Positions 34,351 through 43,276 are shown, counted from the first letter of the stretch. The stretch: 64,000 bases of DNA from Nostoc carneum NIES-2107 (GCA_002368155.1 AP018180.1:2637947-2701946), one strand, 5' to 3'. The notes: generated by a model not told the origin, from the sequence alone. Numbers and translations: made by a program.

Positions 34351-36168
34351 CTATTGGAGTAGTTGATTAGGAGGAATCTGCTTAATTGGAATTAATGCTT
34401 TGATGACAGATTGGACAATTGGTGCAGCAACAGTACCACCATAAGCATTTGCGCCTTTTGGTTCGTCTACCAATGCTAAAACTACATAATGAGGTGATTG
34501 TGCTGGTAATATCCCCAAGAAACTGGTGATATAAGCGCCTCTTTGATAACCACCACTAGCACTAAATTTTTGTGCCGTACCAGTTTTACCAGCTATGCGA
34601 TAACCAGCAATCTTTGATGCTTTTCCAGTTCCTTGGTCAACTACAGTTTCCATCATTTTAATTACCTGTTGAGTTGTCATGCTTGAGAAAATTTGGCGTG
34701 CTGTGGGGAGAGTGGGTGAATAATGCATCTGTCCTTGACTATCAATCAGTCCTTTAACTACGTGAGGTGTGACTAATTTCCCTCCGTTAGCTAAAGCACC
34801 GTGCAATTGCACTAGCTGTAGTGCTGTCAGGGAAAAGCCTTGTCCAAAAGAAGCTGTCGCCTTCTCAATGGGTGAAGCCATAAATTTTTCTTGGCTTTTT
34901 AATTGACTACTAACTACAAATGGCAAATCTGTCTTGATAGATTGTCCTAACCCTAAGCGTTGCAGCCATTGGTAATAGATTGCAGTTGGCAATCGCTGCA
35001 TAATTTTCACCATGCCAACATTGCTGGAGTGTTGTAAAATTTGAGCAATGTTGATTGTGCGATCGCTATTTTGCTCTGCATTTTTGATGGTGCGATCGGC
35101 CACCCTAATCAAACCAGGATCGTCAAATACATCGTCTGGTTTAATGACACCAGTCTCCAATGCGATCGCCACATTTAAAGGTTTAAAAGTCGATCCTGGT
35201 TCATACAGATCTGCTATTGTCCAATTTTTAAATAGGGAAATATCAGCTTTGGAATATTCATTGGGATTATAGCTAGGTACAGAGACTAAAGCTAGCAACG
35301 AACCATCCCATGCATCCATCACAATTACAGCACCGCGTTTTGCTCTAAACTTTTCTACTTGCTGTTGGAGTGCAGCCCGCGCTATTCTTTGGATACGGCT
35401 ATCAATAGTTAGTTGTAGTCGCAGGTCATCAACACTGAGAAATCCCGTTGGCGTACCATCTGGTAGTAATGCTCCATTCCCCTCTCGCCTGAGTTTTATA
35501 GTTTGTGCAGAACGCGCTAGTAAATTTTCTTGGCTGTACTCTACACCAGCTTGACCCTGACGTTCTGTATTGATGTAACCCACCACATCTGCAGTTAAAT
35601 CTGCTTCTGGATAAAATCGCAAGTATTTCTGAGTTAGTTCCAAGCCATTCAGATGTAATGCAAATATCTGAGTAGCAATTTCTTCTGGGACAGCAGAGTC
35701 CAGCAAAATCCCAGTTTTTTGACGTTGAAATATTTTGACTAATTCCTCAGCATTTTTATTCAGTATGATAGCTAGGCGTTGTGCTATTTCCTCTGGCGAT
35801 TTTTGAAACAGTTGAGGATGGGCGTATAAAGTATACACAATCCGGTCAAAAGCTAAGAGATCATTATTGCGATCTACAACCATTCGCCGAGGTGTAAAAG
35901 GTCGCAAAGTTACCATTTGCTGTTCTCTAGCTTTTTTGGTTAGCTTGTCTCCCTGCACAATTTGCAATTGATACAAATTAATAGCCAAACCTAAGCCAGA
36001 TAACATTAATATGCACCAAGTTACAAACAGTCTGTCTCTATTGTTTGGTATTGAATTTTTGGTATTTCTAGATAGCCTATTGCTGATATATCGTCTGAAA
36101 GTCTGCCGCTTTTTGAATCCAGTATTATCAGAAATTTGGGATTTTGTTCTACTATGAAACTTACCCAT
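34351..36168 (-). CDS. Class B penicillin-binding protein (FtsI/PBP2-like transpeptidase)
   Basis: A 605-residue protein. A basic cytosolic N-terminus and single membrane helix (about 48-68, FVTWCILMLSGLGLAINLYQL) are followed by the PBP dimer domain. The transpeptidase motifs are EPGSTFKPL (Ser ~326), HSSNVGM and AGKTGTAQKF. It cross-links septal or cell-wall peptidoglycan. Its usual division-cluster neighbours (mraY, murE) are absent, so this may be an additional FtsI paralogue, for example for differentiation-specific wall synthesis. That is inference. Confidence 0.94.
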   Translation of the reverse strand: MGKFHSRTKSQISDNTGFKKRQTFRRYISNRLSRNTKNSIPNNRDRLFVTWCILMLSGLGLAINLYQLQIVQGDKLTKKAREQQMVTLRPFTPRRMVVDRNNDLLAFDRIVYTLYAHPQLFQKSPEEIAQRLAIILNKNAEELVKIFQRQKTGILLDSAVPEEIATQIFALHLNGLELTQKYLRFYPEADLTADVVGYINTERQGQAGVEYSQENLLARSAQTIKLRREGNGALLPDGTPTGFLSVDDLRLQLTIDSRIQRIARAALQQQVEKFRAKRGAVIVMDAWDGSLLALVSVPSYNPNEYSKADISLFKNWTIADLYEPGSTFKPLNVAIALETGVIKPDDVFDDPGLIRVADRTIKNAEQNSDRTINIAQILQHSSNVGMVKIMQRLPTAIYYQWLQRLGLGQSIKTDLPFVVSSQLKSQEKFMASPIEKATASFGQGFSLTALQLVQLHGALANGGKLVTPHVVKGLIDSQGQMHYSPTLPTARQIFSSMTTQQVIKMMETVVDQGTGKASKIAGYRIAGKTGTAQKFSASGGYQRGAYITSFLGILPAQSPHYVVLALVDEPKGANAYGGTVAAPIVQSVIKALIPIKQIPPNQLLQ

Positions 36169-36170
36169 AG

Positions 36171-36395
36171 CTAATTTAGAATTTCATAAAAGCTTTGCAG
36201 AAATTTTCTAGAAGACAAGATTGAATATCTATTATTTAAAATCTGGCAATCTTGAGAAGGTTTCGGTAAAGTATCAATCAGCAATATAATTGATTCCTGA
36301 AGGGATATATGCTGACTATCTGCATATAATTTGAGCTTATGATACTGTGCCTTGGTTAGTACAAGGTTAGCAATATTAACTGGAAAATGAGACAT
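36171..36395 (-). CDS. Small protein upstream of the FtsI-like gene
   Basis: A 74-residue protein ending 2 nt before the FtsI-like start. MSHFPVNIANLVLTKAQYHKLKLYADSQHISLQESIILLID resembles a short ribbon-helix-helix layout (beta strand then two helices), suggesting a DNA-binding or regulatory partner. The remaining ~30 residues are polar. The tight spacing supports a real translated gene. The family is not certain. Confidence 0.5.
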   Translation of the reverse strand: MSHFPVNIANLVLTKAQYHKLKLYADSQHISLQESIILLIDTLPKPSQDCQILNNRYSILSSRKFLQSFYEILN

Positions 36396-36469
36396 AAAAG
36401 TGTAGCAAAAAACAAAATAATCTTGTGAGTTTTTCGTTATGTTTAACTTTACACCTTATCTATCAAAAA

Positions 36470-36513
36470 AATGGGGAGAAATCGGGCAGAAATCGGGTAA
36501 TTATCGAATAGAT
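36470..36513 (+). promoter_or_regulatory. 11-bp direct repeat array, site B
   Basis: Four consecutive units AATGGGGAGAA, ATCGGGCAGAA, ATCGGGTAATT and ATCGAATAGAT. It ends ~75 bp upstream of the small gene/FtsI-like operon (minus strand), a good position for an activator or repressor of that operon. Confidence 0.65.
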
Positions 36514-36719
36514 ATTAAATCCACAGTTTTTTTCATAAATCGCTACAATCTGCAATATTGTATGACTCTAGGCTAATACAGCTTTAAATTGCATAACTAC
36601 TATTGGTAATGGTTGACTGTTAACTGTTGACTGTCAACGGTCAATGTGCAAAACCAGTAAGTTGACAAATTAAATCCGACTACTAAGTAAGTGGGCAGGA
36701 AAATTTATAACTATGTCAT

Positions 36720-36840
36720 TGCGTTCGTCGAAGACGTTCCCGAAGGGTACGTAGCAAAGCGAAGTGTTCGCGTAGCGTCTCCGCAGGAGAAGCGTTCCCG
36801 TTCGACGAAGTCGTTCCCGCAGGGTAGGGTAGCAATCGCA
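36720..36840. repeat. Composite dispersed Nostoc repeat with internal duplication
   Basis: Two related units, GTTCGTCGAAGACGTTCCCG and GTTCGACGAAGTCGTTCCCG, lie ~77 bp apart. Between them are ttcgcgtagcgtct and the palindrome TCTCCGCAGGAGA. The short open frame across it is an artefact. Confidence 0.75.
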
Positions 36841-36937
36841 AGAGTTTTGAGTAATTTACATTCTTTTACATAGTTAAGTTTATTCGTGTCTACCTACTTA
36901 CAATCAGCTTTTTAATTAAGATATAGAAAAATTAAAA

Positions 36938-36972
36938 TTCTCCAAACTAAATAATTAAAATAGTTTGAAGAA
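36938..36972. repeat. Inverted repeat of duplicated module, copy 2
   Basis: TTCTCCAAAC and GTTTGAAGAA arms with one mismatch. The AT centre (taaataattaaaata) closely matches copy 1 at 31371-31402. Confidence 0.75.
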
Positions 36973-37028
36973 TGTATAGTGTAAAAGAGGTTAATTCAAT
37001 TATTAGCCTAACAATAAATTGTCGAAAT

Positions 37029-37061
37029 AAGGGGCAGATATCGGGTAGAAATAGGGGAATT
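37029..37061 (+). promoter_or_regulatory. 11-bp direct repeat array, site C
   Basis: Three consecutive units AAGGGGCAGAT, ATCGGGTAGAA and ATAGGGGAATT. It ends 14 nt before the kinase ATG and abuts its ribosome binding site (ataagg), so occupancy would be expected to repress or autoregulate. Confidence 0.65.
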
Positions 37062-37075
37062 TATAAGGTAGCATT

Positions 37076-38446
37076 ATGAAATGGTCACTGGAAAGAAAAT
37101 GGATTGCTTCTGGTTTTGGTTTATCTTTGCTACTCATGGGTATAGTTAGTTTGATTTCTTACCAAAATGCCACTCAGTTAATTGCAAGTAGCAATAAAGT
37201 AAAGCATACACATGAAGTAATGAAAAGCCTGATCGATATCTTTGCTACCTTGACCGATGCTGAAGCAGGACGTAGAGGGTATATTCTGTTTGGAGAACAA
37301 TCGGAACTCAAACGTTATGAACAGGCAATGCAAAGTCTAGATACCAAAGTCAACAACTTGCAACAACAACTGGCTGATGATACTTCTCAACAGCAACAAC
37401 TCATGAAGCTGAAAGTCTTAATTTCTCAAAGAGTTGAACTTTCTCAACAGTCGCTCAAACTTCAGGAATTAGGCAAATCAACCGTTGCACTGCAAGCTAC
37501 GAAAATTAACCAAACTCGTGGTGAAATTCGCCAAACTCTAGCTCAGTTGCAAGCAAGAGAAGAACAGTTACTAGAAATTTCGGTGAAACATTCCCAGCAA
37601 AATATTCATAACAGAATGTTAATTGAATTTCTGGGTACAGTCCTGAGTTTTGCTATTTTATTGGCTGTTTACGCCTTGCTTTATCAACAATTGGTGAAGC
37701 GTCAGCAAGCAGAAGCTTTGCAAAGGACATTAGCTCAAGAAAAAGAACTTAGTGAATTAAAACTACGGTTTTTTTCGATGGTTTCCCATGAATTTCGCAC
37801 CCCTTTGAGTATTATTTTAGGTTCGGCTCAATTATTAGCTCAAAGCAATCAGCAGTGGACAGAAGAAAAGAAAGTTAAAAATTTACATCGGATTCAATCT
37901 TCAGCTCGGTCAATGAACCAATTGTTAACCGATATTTTGACTCTGACTAGGGCAGAAGCTGGTAAGCTAGAATTTAATCCCGAACTTTTAGATTTAGAAG
38001 CATTTTGTCTTAACTTAATTGAAGATATTCAATTTTGTAATCAACCACAACATCCAATTAAATTTATTACAAAAAATAACTGTACCCATGCTCAGTTAGA
38101 TGAAAATTTGCTGTACTCAATTCTCAGTAATTTGCTTTTCAACGCTATTAAATACTCACCAGCCGAGGCAGATATATTGTTAATTCTCAGTTGTGCAGCA
38201 GACACTATTATTTTCCAAGTTAAAGATTCTGGCATAGGTATACCATCAGAATTTCAGCAGCATTTATTTGAGCCTTTTCATCGTGCAGAGAATGTGGGTA
38301 AAATTATTGGGACTGGACTAGGATTAGCTGTAGTTAAAAAGTGTGTGGAATTGCATCAAGGCGAAATTTACGTAGAAAGTGAGGTAGATGTTGGCAGTAC
38401 TTTCACAGTAAAAATTCCCCAATCTCACAGCCAAATTAAGAAGTAA
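37076..38446 (+). CDS. CHASE3-domain sensor histidine kinase
   Basis: A 456-residue membrane kinase. Helix 1 (~12-30), an extracytoplasmic CHASE3 sensor (~38-178, with typical TDAEAGRRGYILFGE), helix 2 (~185-205), HisKA with SMVSHEFRTPLSIIL (His ~241) and a HATPase with NLLFNAIKYSP, DSGIGIP and GTGLGLAVVKK follow in order. The substrate sensed by CHASE3 is unknown. It is divergent from the PBP/response-regulator cluster. Shared 11-bp arrays link it to that cluster. Confidence 0.94.
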   Translation: MKWSLERKWIASGFGLSLLLMGIVSLISYQNATQLIASSNKVKHTHEVMKSLIDIFATLTDAEAGRRGYILFGEQSELKRYEQAMQSLDTKVNNLQQQLADDTSQQQQLMKLKVLISQRVELSQQSLKLQELGKSTVALQATKINQTRGEIRQTLAQLQAREEQLLEISVKHSQQNIHNRMLIEFLGTVLSFAILLAVYALLYQQLVKRQQAEALQRTLAQEKELSELKLRFFSMVSHEFRTPLSIILGSAQLLAQSNQQWTEEKKVKNLHRIQSSARSMNQLLTDILTLTRAEAGKLEFNPELLDLEAFCLNLIEDIQFCNQPQHPIKFITKNNCTHAQLDENLLYSILSNLLFNAIKYSPAEADILLILSCAADTIIFQVKDSGIGIPSEFQQHLFEPFHRAENVGKIIGTGLGLAVVKKCVELHQGEIYVESEVDVGSTFTVKIPQSHSQIKK

Positions 38447-38487
38447 ATAGAATGAATTTTCTGATGATCCGGATCAAAGACGACAGG

Positions 38488-38868
38488 TTATAAATTAGAG
38501 TCGCCTAGATTTGTAAACATTACTTTGATAGCACTTAGTAGTAACAAAACTCCAAAAATTCTTGCTACAACTACATTAGATAATCCGATTCCTATTTTTG
38601 CTCCCAACCAACCACCCAATAAAAAACCTACACATAACAACGCTGCTGTTCTTATATCCACATAACCTTGCTTGTAATAAGTCCATGCAGCCAAGATATC
38701 AATAGGAGGAACCAGCAAAGCTAATGTAGTTCCCTGTGCTTGGTGTTGAGAGAAACCAAGCACAAAAATTAACGACGGTAGAATAATTATACCACCACCA
38801 ATTCCGGTGATTCCGCTGACTATTCCGGCTATTAATCCCAAAATTAAACAAAGTATTATGCGATCCAT
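38488..38868 (-). CDS. Half-size TauE/SafE family protein, copy C
   Basis: A 126-residue protein containing only one TauE repeat: LIAGIVSGITGIGGGIIILPSLIFVLGFSQHQAQGTTLALLVPPIDILAAWTYYKQGYVDIRTAALLCVGFLLGG and a final helix. Full members have two such repeats. It could work as a homodimer, which would be the ancestral arrangement. A normal start (ATG) and stop and no second half nearby argue against recent truncation. Confidence 0.82.
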   Translation of the reverse strand: MDRIILCLILGLIAGIVSGITGIGGGIIILPSLIFVLGFSQHQAQGTTLALLVPPIDILAAWTYYKQGYVDIRTAALLCVGFLLGGWLGAKIGIGLSNVVVARIFGVLLLLSAIKVMFTNLGDSNL

Positions 38869-39348
38869 AAGCTGGGAAGTATTTGAAAATATTTCTTGAT
38901 CCTTGATGCCATGCTGGAGAATTGCAAAACCAAATTAACTGCGATCGCGCGCAGGTATCACGCTAGCTAAACTCTTAAAAAGCATAGTTAGAGAACTATC
39001 TATTCAGCAAACATCTACAATATAGCTGGTATCTTTGACAAAGATATGACCCCATTGTGGCATTAATATGAAATTTATCTAACTACTACAACTTGATAAT
39101 TTTACAGTATTTCAATCTAGTTAATTAAGATTAGTTTAACTGAGAAATATATCAGCTTTTATGTGTAAAGTAATATATGTATTGCCGATTTTTTGAAGTA
39201 TGAAGTCACGATATGGTTCAATATTTTTATGATATAGAGCATAAAAAAGGGCTACTTTGAGAAGCAATCAATTTTTAAGTTAATTCACTAAAAATTACCA
39301 AAATAATCGGTGTTTTCAAGTAGAAAGCTCAATGATGGAGAATTAACC
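38869..39348. other. Divergent intergenic region
   Basis: About 480 bp, AT-rich, with one HIP1-like GCGATCGCG near 38941. No gene or repeat was recognised. A clear binding site, GGAG, at 39337-39340 serves the following TTG start. Confidence 0.5.
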
Positions 39349-40185
39349 TTGAATACTCTAGATTTTTCGTTAATAGTATGGTTTGGCTCCTTAACTGCAG
39401 GGTTTTTAGGAGCTTTGACAGGTTTAGGTGGCGGGGTAGTCATTGTTCCCTTCTTAGCTATAGTTTGTGGAGTAGATATTCATTATGCCATTGGTGCTTC
39501 TTTAGTATCTGTAATTGCTACATCTAGTGGAGCCGCATCAGCTTACGTCAAGGAAGGGTACACTAATCTGCGATTAGGAATGTTATTAGAAGTAGCAACA
39601 ACATTTGGTGCAATAGCTGGAGCAATGGTAGCAGCGAAGATTTCTACAGGAATAATTGCTGTTGTGTTTGGAATTGTTTTACTTTATAGTGCCTACTTAT
39701 CTCGTCAACAACATTCCGAAAACATAGATAATTTACCGCCAGATCCACTAGCAACGCGCTTGAAACTCAATAGTACATATCCAACTCCCACAGGAGAAAA
39801 GTCTTATAACGTGCGTGGTGTTCCTTGGGGGTTTGGATTAATGTTTACGGCTGGTGTACTTTCTGGCTTGCTGGGCATTGGTTCAGGCGCGCTGAAAGTG
39901 CTAGCAATGGATCAAGTCATGCATATCCCGTTCAAAGTTTCTACAACTACTAGCAATTTCATGATTGGAGTGACTGCAGCAGCTAGTGCTGGAATTTACC
40001 TGAATCGAGGATATATTGATCCCGGACTAACAATGCCAGTCATGTTGGGAGTTCTGCTTGGTGCTGTATTAGGGGCGCGGCTATTAATCAAGGCTAATGT
40101 AGGGCTATTACGAAATATTTTTAGTGGTGTCATTTTGGTGCTAGCCCTGGAAATGATTTATAAAGGGCTAACTGGGAGGCTTTAG
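39349..40185 (+). CDS. TauE/SafE family permease, copy D
   Basis: A 278-residue protein from a TTG start. The TTG is chosen because GGAG lies 8 nt upstream and the N-terminus then aligns residue for residue with copy A (xNxLxFSLxVWxGSxTAG); an in-frame GTG at 39310 is the alternative. Signatures are GALTGLGGGVVIVPFLAIVCGVDIHYAIGASLVSVIATSSGAA and GLLGIGSGALKVLAMDQVMHIPFKVSTTTSNFMIG. Followed 1 nt later by a DUF1634 gene, it is the mirror of the minus-strand pair at 17-18 kb. Confidence 0.91.
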   Translation: MNTLDFSLIVWFGSLTAGFLGALTGLGGGVVIVPFLAIVCGVDIHYAIGASLVSVIATSSGAASAYVKEGYTNLRLGMLLEVATTFGAIAGAMVAAKISTGIIAVVFGIVLLYSAYLSRQQHSENIDNLPPDPLATRLKLNSTYPTPTGEKSYNVRGVPWGFGLMFTAGVLSGLLGIGSGALKVLAMDQVMHIPFKVSTTTSNFMIGVTAAASAGIYLNRGYIDPGLTMPVMLGVLLGAVLGARLLIKANVGLLRNIFSGVILVLALEMIYKGLTGRL

Positions 40186-40186
40186 A

Positions 40187-40564
40187 ATGTCTTTGAAGAG
40201 GCACAAATCCGAAAGACGCTTTGAACAATTTATCAGTAACTTTTTACGAATTGGGGTAATGCTTGCCACTGCTTTAGTTTTAGTAGGCGGAATTTTGTAC
40301 TTAATTCGCCACGGCAGTGATATTCCCAATTATCGGTTTTTTCGAGGGGAACCAACAGAATTTCGCACTGCCAATGGAGTAAAAACATCAATTTTATCAG
40401 GTCGTAATCGCGGCATTATTCAACTAGGACTGCTGCTACTAATTGCGACTCCAATTTTACGAGTCGCTTTTTCTTTGTTAGCTTTTGTGAGATTAAGAGA
40501 TTTTTTCTATGTAATTGTGACTCTGATTGTACTGTGTGGACTTGCATACAGCCTGATAGGGTAA
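40187..40564 (+). CDS. DUF1634 membrane protein, second copy
   Basis: A 125-residue protein with three membrane helices and the conserved FRGEPTEF and ILSGRNRGIIQLGLLLLIATPILRVAFSLLAF. It lacks the long N-terminal extension of the 16930-17472 copy. It starts 1 nt after the TauE stop, so translation is coupled. It is presumed to be the accessory subunit of that permease. Confidence 0.88.
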   Translation: MSLKRHKSERRFEQFISNFLRIGVMLATALVLVGGILYLIRHGSDIPNYRFFRGEPTEFRTANGVKTSILSGRNRGIIQLGLLLLIATPILRVAFSLLAFVRLRDFFYVIVTLIVLCGLAYSLIG

Positions 40565-40809
40565 GATTGTTCAAATTTGGTTTAGAGACTTCCACTAGTT
40601 ACCGTTAAACCAATAGCTCGAATTCTCTGTACCTGTACTATATGAGTGCGACTAAAAGCATTCATCAATGATATGACCGAAGCGATTTTAGATTTTGGGT
40701 TAAACAAAAATTTTTCAATATTTAAGCCTCTTCTTTATAAGGAGAGTTTAATCCAAAATAGTAAATCCAAAATCCAAAATTGAATGACCTTCACTCATAA
40801 TTACTGTTT

Positions 40810-41478
40810 TTATGCTTGCCAAAGATAGAGAAGTGAGAAAAGAAAAACCCAAACTATATCAACAAAGTGCCAAAACAAAGTACTAGCACTCACACCAAAG
40901 TGACCCTTATCATAGTTACCTTGTCTGAAGGAGCGGACAAGCATAGTTATTTGCAGAATGACACCAGTGAGTACGTGTAGACCGTGAAAACCTGTTAATA
41001 GATAAAATGTGGCACCAACTAAACCTGTACTTAACCCAAAATTAAGGTTGCGCCACTCAATTCCTTGAGCAATTAAGAAATAGGTTCCCATACAAATTGT
41101 CATCAACCACAGCCAACGAAACCTCACTAACCTGCCACGTTTGAGAGCATTTTCTGCTGGTTGAATCACAAAGCTGCTGGAAAGTAACACCACTGTGTTA
41201 ATAATTACAAAAGTAGACAATTCTGGACCCGAAACACCAGGTGGTAGCCAATTTCCTGAGTGTGTTAATCGCAAACCAACGTAGGTAAAAATAAAGCTCA
41301 AAAAAACTATACTTTCTGACAACAGGAACACGGTAAACCCAAACATTCCTTTGCCATGATGGTCTTCAGCACGTCCACCCCGAACTGGCAAAAAACGCTT
41401 GAGCCAATTTGGTAGGTATCGCCGCCATCGTTCTAAAGGGACAGGACTTTCATCTACATGAATTACGCCACGGTTCAT
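40810..41478 (-). CDS. ctaE: Heme-copper oxidase subunit III (ARTO/cox3-like)
   Basis: A 222-residue subunit III with five to six membrane helices (first FGFTVFLLSESIVFLSFIFTYVGL). The conserved GLHVLTGVILQITMLV and FWHFVDIVWVFLFSLLYL are present. It is the last gene of the minus-strand coxB-coxA-coxC order. A 112-nt gap with aattacc heptamer repeats (41502-41531) separates it from subunit I. Confidence 0.92.
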   Translation of the reverse strand: MNRGVIHVDESPVPLERWRRYLPNWLKRFLPVRGGRAEDHHGKGMFGFTVFLLSESIVFLSFIFTYVGLRLTHSGNWLPPGVSGPELSTFVIINTVVLLSSSFVIQPAENALKRGRLVRFRWLWLMTICMGTYFLIAQGIEWRNLNFGLSTGLVGATFYLLTGFHGLHVLTGVILQITMLVRSFRQGNYDKGHFGVSASTLFWHFVDIVWVFLFSLLYLWQA

Positions 41479-41501
41479 AATTTTTGTGATTTGTCATTGG
41501 G

Positions 41502-41531
41502 TAATTGGTAATTGGTAATTGGTAATTGGGT
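41502..41531 (-). repeat. Heptamer tandem repeat (ggtaatt)n
   Basis: Four tandem ggtaatt copies between the subunit I and III genes. The reverse-complement aattacc series recurs at 45920-45965. Confidence 0.8.
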
Positions 41532-41590
41532 GTTTGTCATTAATTATTTCTCCCCCTGCTCCCTGCCCCCTTGCCTCATCCCCCTAGTTC

Positions 41591-43276
41591 TCAGAGTTCT
41601 TGGTGATGATAATCGGGGGGTTCGATGACTGAGTATTTGGGATCGCCATAGTCGTAGGGGGGTCTTTTGACTACGGGAATTTCTTCAAAGTTATTTTGCG
41701 GTGGTGGTGAGGTGGTTGTCCATTCTAGTCCAGTGGCTAGCCAGGGATTGTTACTTGCTCTTTGTCCGTAGAGACAGGAACCCACCATATTGGCAATAAA
41801 AGGTAGTATCGACACTCCTAATAAAAATCCCCCTAGACTAGCAACGACATTCCATCCTTGATAACGCGGGTCGTAGGAGGAAATGCGGCGTACCATTCCT
41901 TGTAAACCTAGTGGGAGCATCGGGAAGAAGGTGAGGTTAGCACCGATAAAGGTTAACCAAAAATGCACCTTTCCCCAGCCTTCTGCATACATCCGTCCAG
42001 TTATCTTAGGAAACCAATAATAAATGGCAGCAAAGATTGCCATTGTGATGGTGTTAAAGACAATGTAGTGGAAATGCCCCACTATAAAGTAGGTATTATG
42101 CACATGAATATCAAATGGTACAGCTGCCAGCATCACACCAGTAACACCACCAAGCAGAAACATGGCTGCACCTCCCATCGCGAACAGCATGGGTGTTTCT
42201 AAATGCAGTTTACTTTTCCAAATTGTGGCAGTCCAACCAAACGCTTTCACTCCAGTGGGTACAGCAACCAACATCGATGTCACCATAAATAACATCCGCA
42301 TCCAGCCAGGGGTAGCACTGGTGAACATATGATGTACCCACACAAAGATGCTGACGATCGCAATACCTAAAGAGGCAACAGCTAATGAGCGATAGCCAAA
42401 CAGCGGGTTACGGGAAAAGGCGGGTAAAACCTCCGCAATAATACCAAAAGCTGGTAGTGCCATGATATACACTGCGGGGTGGGAGTAGAACCAGAAGAGA
42501 TGCTGGTAAATGATCGGGTCGCCATTTTCTAAGGGTTTGAAAAAATTTGTCCCAAAACTGAGGTCAAATAACAGTAGTACCAATGCACCGGTTAAAGAAG
42601 GCAAATTCACTAACTGCAACAACTGGGCGCTGAAAACTGACCACACAAACACAGGCATTCGGAAAAAGGTCATTCCTGGTGCCCGCATCCAAAAGATGGT
42701 AGTCACAAAGTTGACAGCCCCCATAATGGAAGAGATGCCAATCAGGACAATACTTACAATCCAAATAAATTCACCATTAATCGGCTGACCGGGAGGCACT
42801 TGCAGACTAATTGGGGGATAAGACCACCAACCAGACTGGGCTGTACCATTAGGTAAAAAGAAGCTAGATATTAATAAAATCCCACTGGGGGGAATAATCC
42901 AGAAAGATATGGCATTGAGTAGCGGAAACGCCATATCCCGCGCGCCAATCATTAGCGGTACTAGGTAGTTAGAGAGACCAGCATTGAATGGGATAATCCA
43001 TAAAAAAATCATGATTGTCCCATGCAAGGTAAACAAGCCGTTGTACAGGGGGCGATCAAGCACATTTGATGCTGGCGTAATCAGTTCGGCACGGATCAGC
43101 ATCGCCAACAGTCCGCCAATTAGAAAGAAAATGAACGTCGTCACCATGTACTGAACGCCGATTACCTTGTGGTCAGTACTAAAGCTGAAATATCGTCGCC
43201 AGTTATGCAGAGACTCATTTTCAGCGTTTTCAGAATCTCTATTCAGGATGATATTTTCACCAGAATCATGTGTCAT
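41591..43276 (-). CDS. ctaD: Heme-copper oxidase subunit I (type A2 signature)
   Basis: A 561-residue, twelve-helix catalytic subunit. Low-spin heme His is in FTLHGTIMIFLW, CuB His with the cross-link Tyr in FYSHPAVYIMALPAFG (~265), further CuB ligands in VHHMFTS, and heme His in HVHNTYFIVGHFHY. The D-channel Glu of the common GHPEVY motif is replaced, giving YSHPAVY, the mark of type A2 oxidases. It reduces oxygen to water and pumps protons. It overlaps the subunit II gene by 11 nt. Confidence 0.95.
   Translation of the reverse strand: MTHDSGENIILNRDSENAENESLHNWRRYFSFSTDHKVIGVQYMVTTFIFFLIGGLLAMLIRAELITPASNVLDRPLYNGLFTLHGTIMIFLWIIPFNAGLSNYLVPLMIGARDMAFPLLNAISFWIIPPSGILLISSFFLPNGTAQSGWWSYPPISLQVPPGQPINGEFIWIVSIVLIGISSIMGAVNFVTTIFWMRAPGMTFFRMPVFVWSVFSAQLLQLVNLPSLTGALVLLLFDLSFGTNFFKPLENGDPIIYQHLFWFYSHPAVYIMALPAFGIIAEVLPAFSRNPLFGYRSLAVASLGIAIVSIFVWVHHMFTSATPGWMRMLFMVTSMLVAVPTGVKAFGWTATIWKSKLHLETPMLFAMGGAAMFLLGGVTGVMLAAVPFDIHVHNTYFIVGHFHYIVFNTITMAIFAAIYYWFPKITGRMYAEGWGKVHFWLTFIGANLTFFPMLPLGLQGMVRRISSYDPRYQGWNVVASLGGFLLGVSILPFIANMVGSCLYGQRASNNPWLATGLEWTTTSPPPQNNFEEIPVVKRPPYDYGDPKYSVIEPPDYHHQEL

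Larger units (their letters stand above)
36396..37075. other. Divergent control region of PBP cluster and histidine kinase
   Basis: It contains 11-bp repeat array B (36470-36513), a composite dispersed repeat (36720-36840), the inverted repeat of the duplicated module (36938-36972) and array C (37029-37061) just before the kinase. The interval 36514-36719 shows a tgactgttaactgttgactgtcaac repeat (about 36612-36641) and no gene. Confidence 0.6.

Noticed and set aside
36691-36873. A 60-residue open frame before the histidine kinase
   Set aside because: It covers a GC-rich dispersed repeat; no binding site and no known family.
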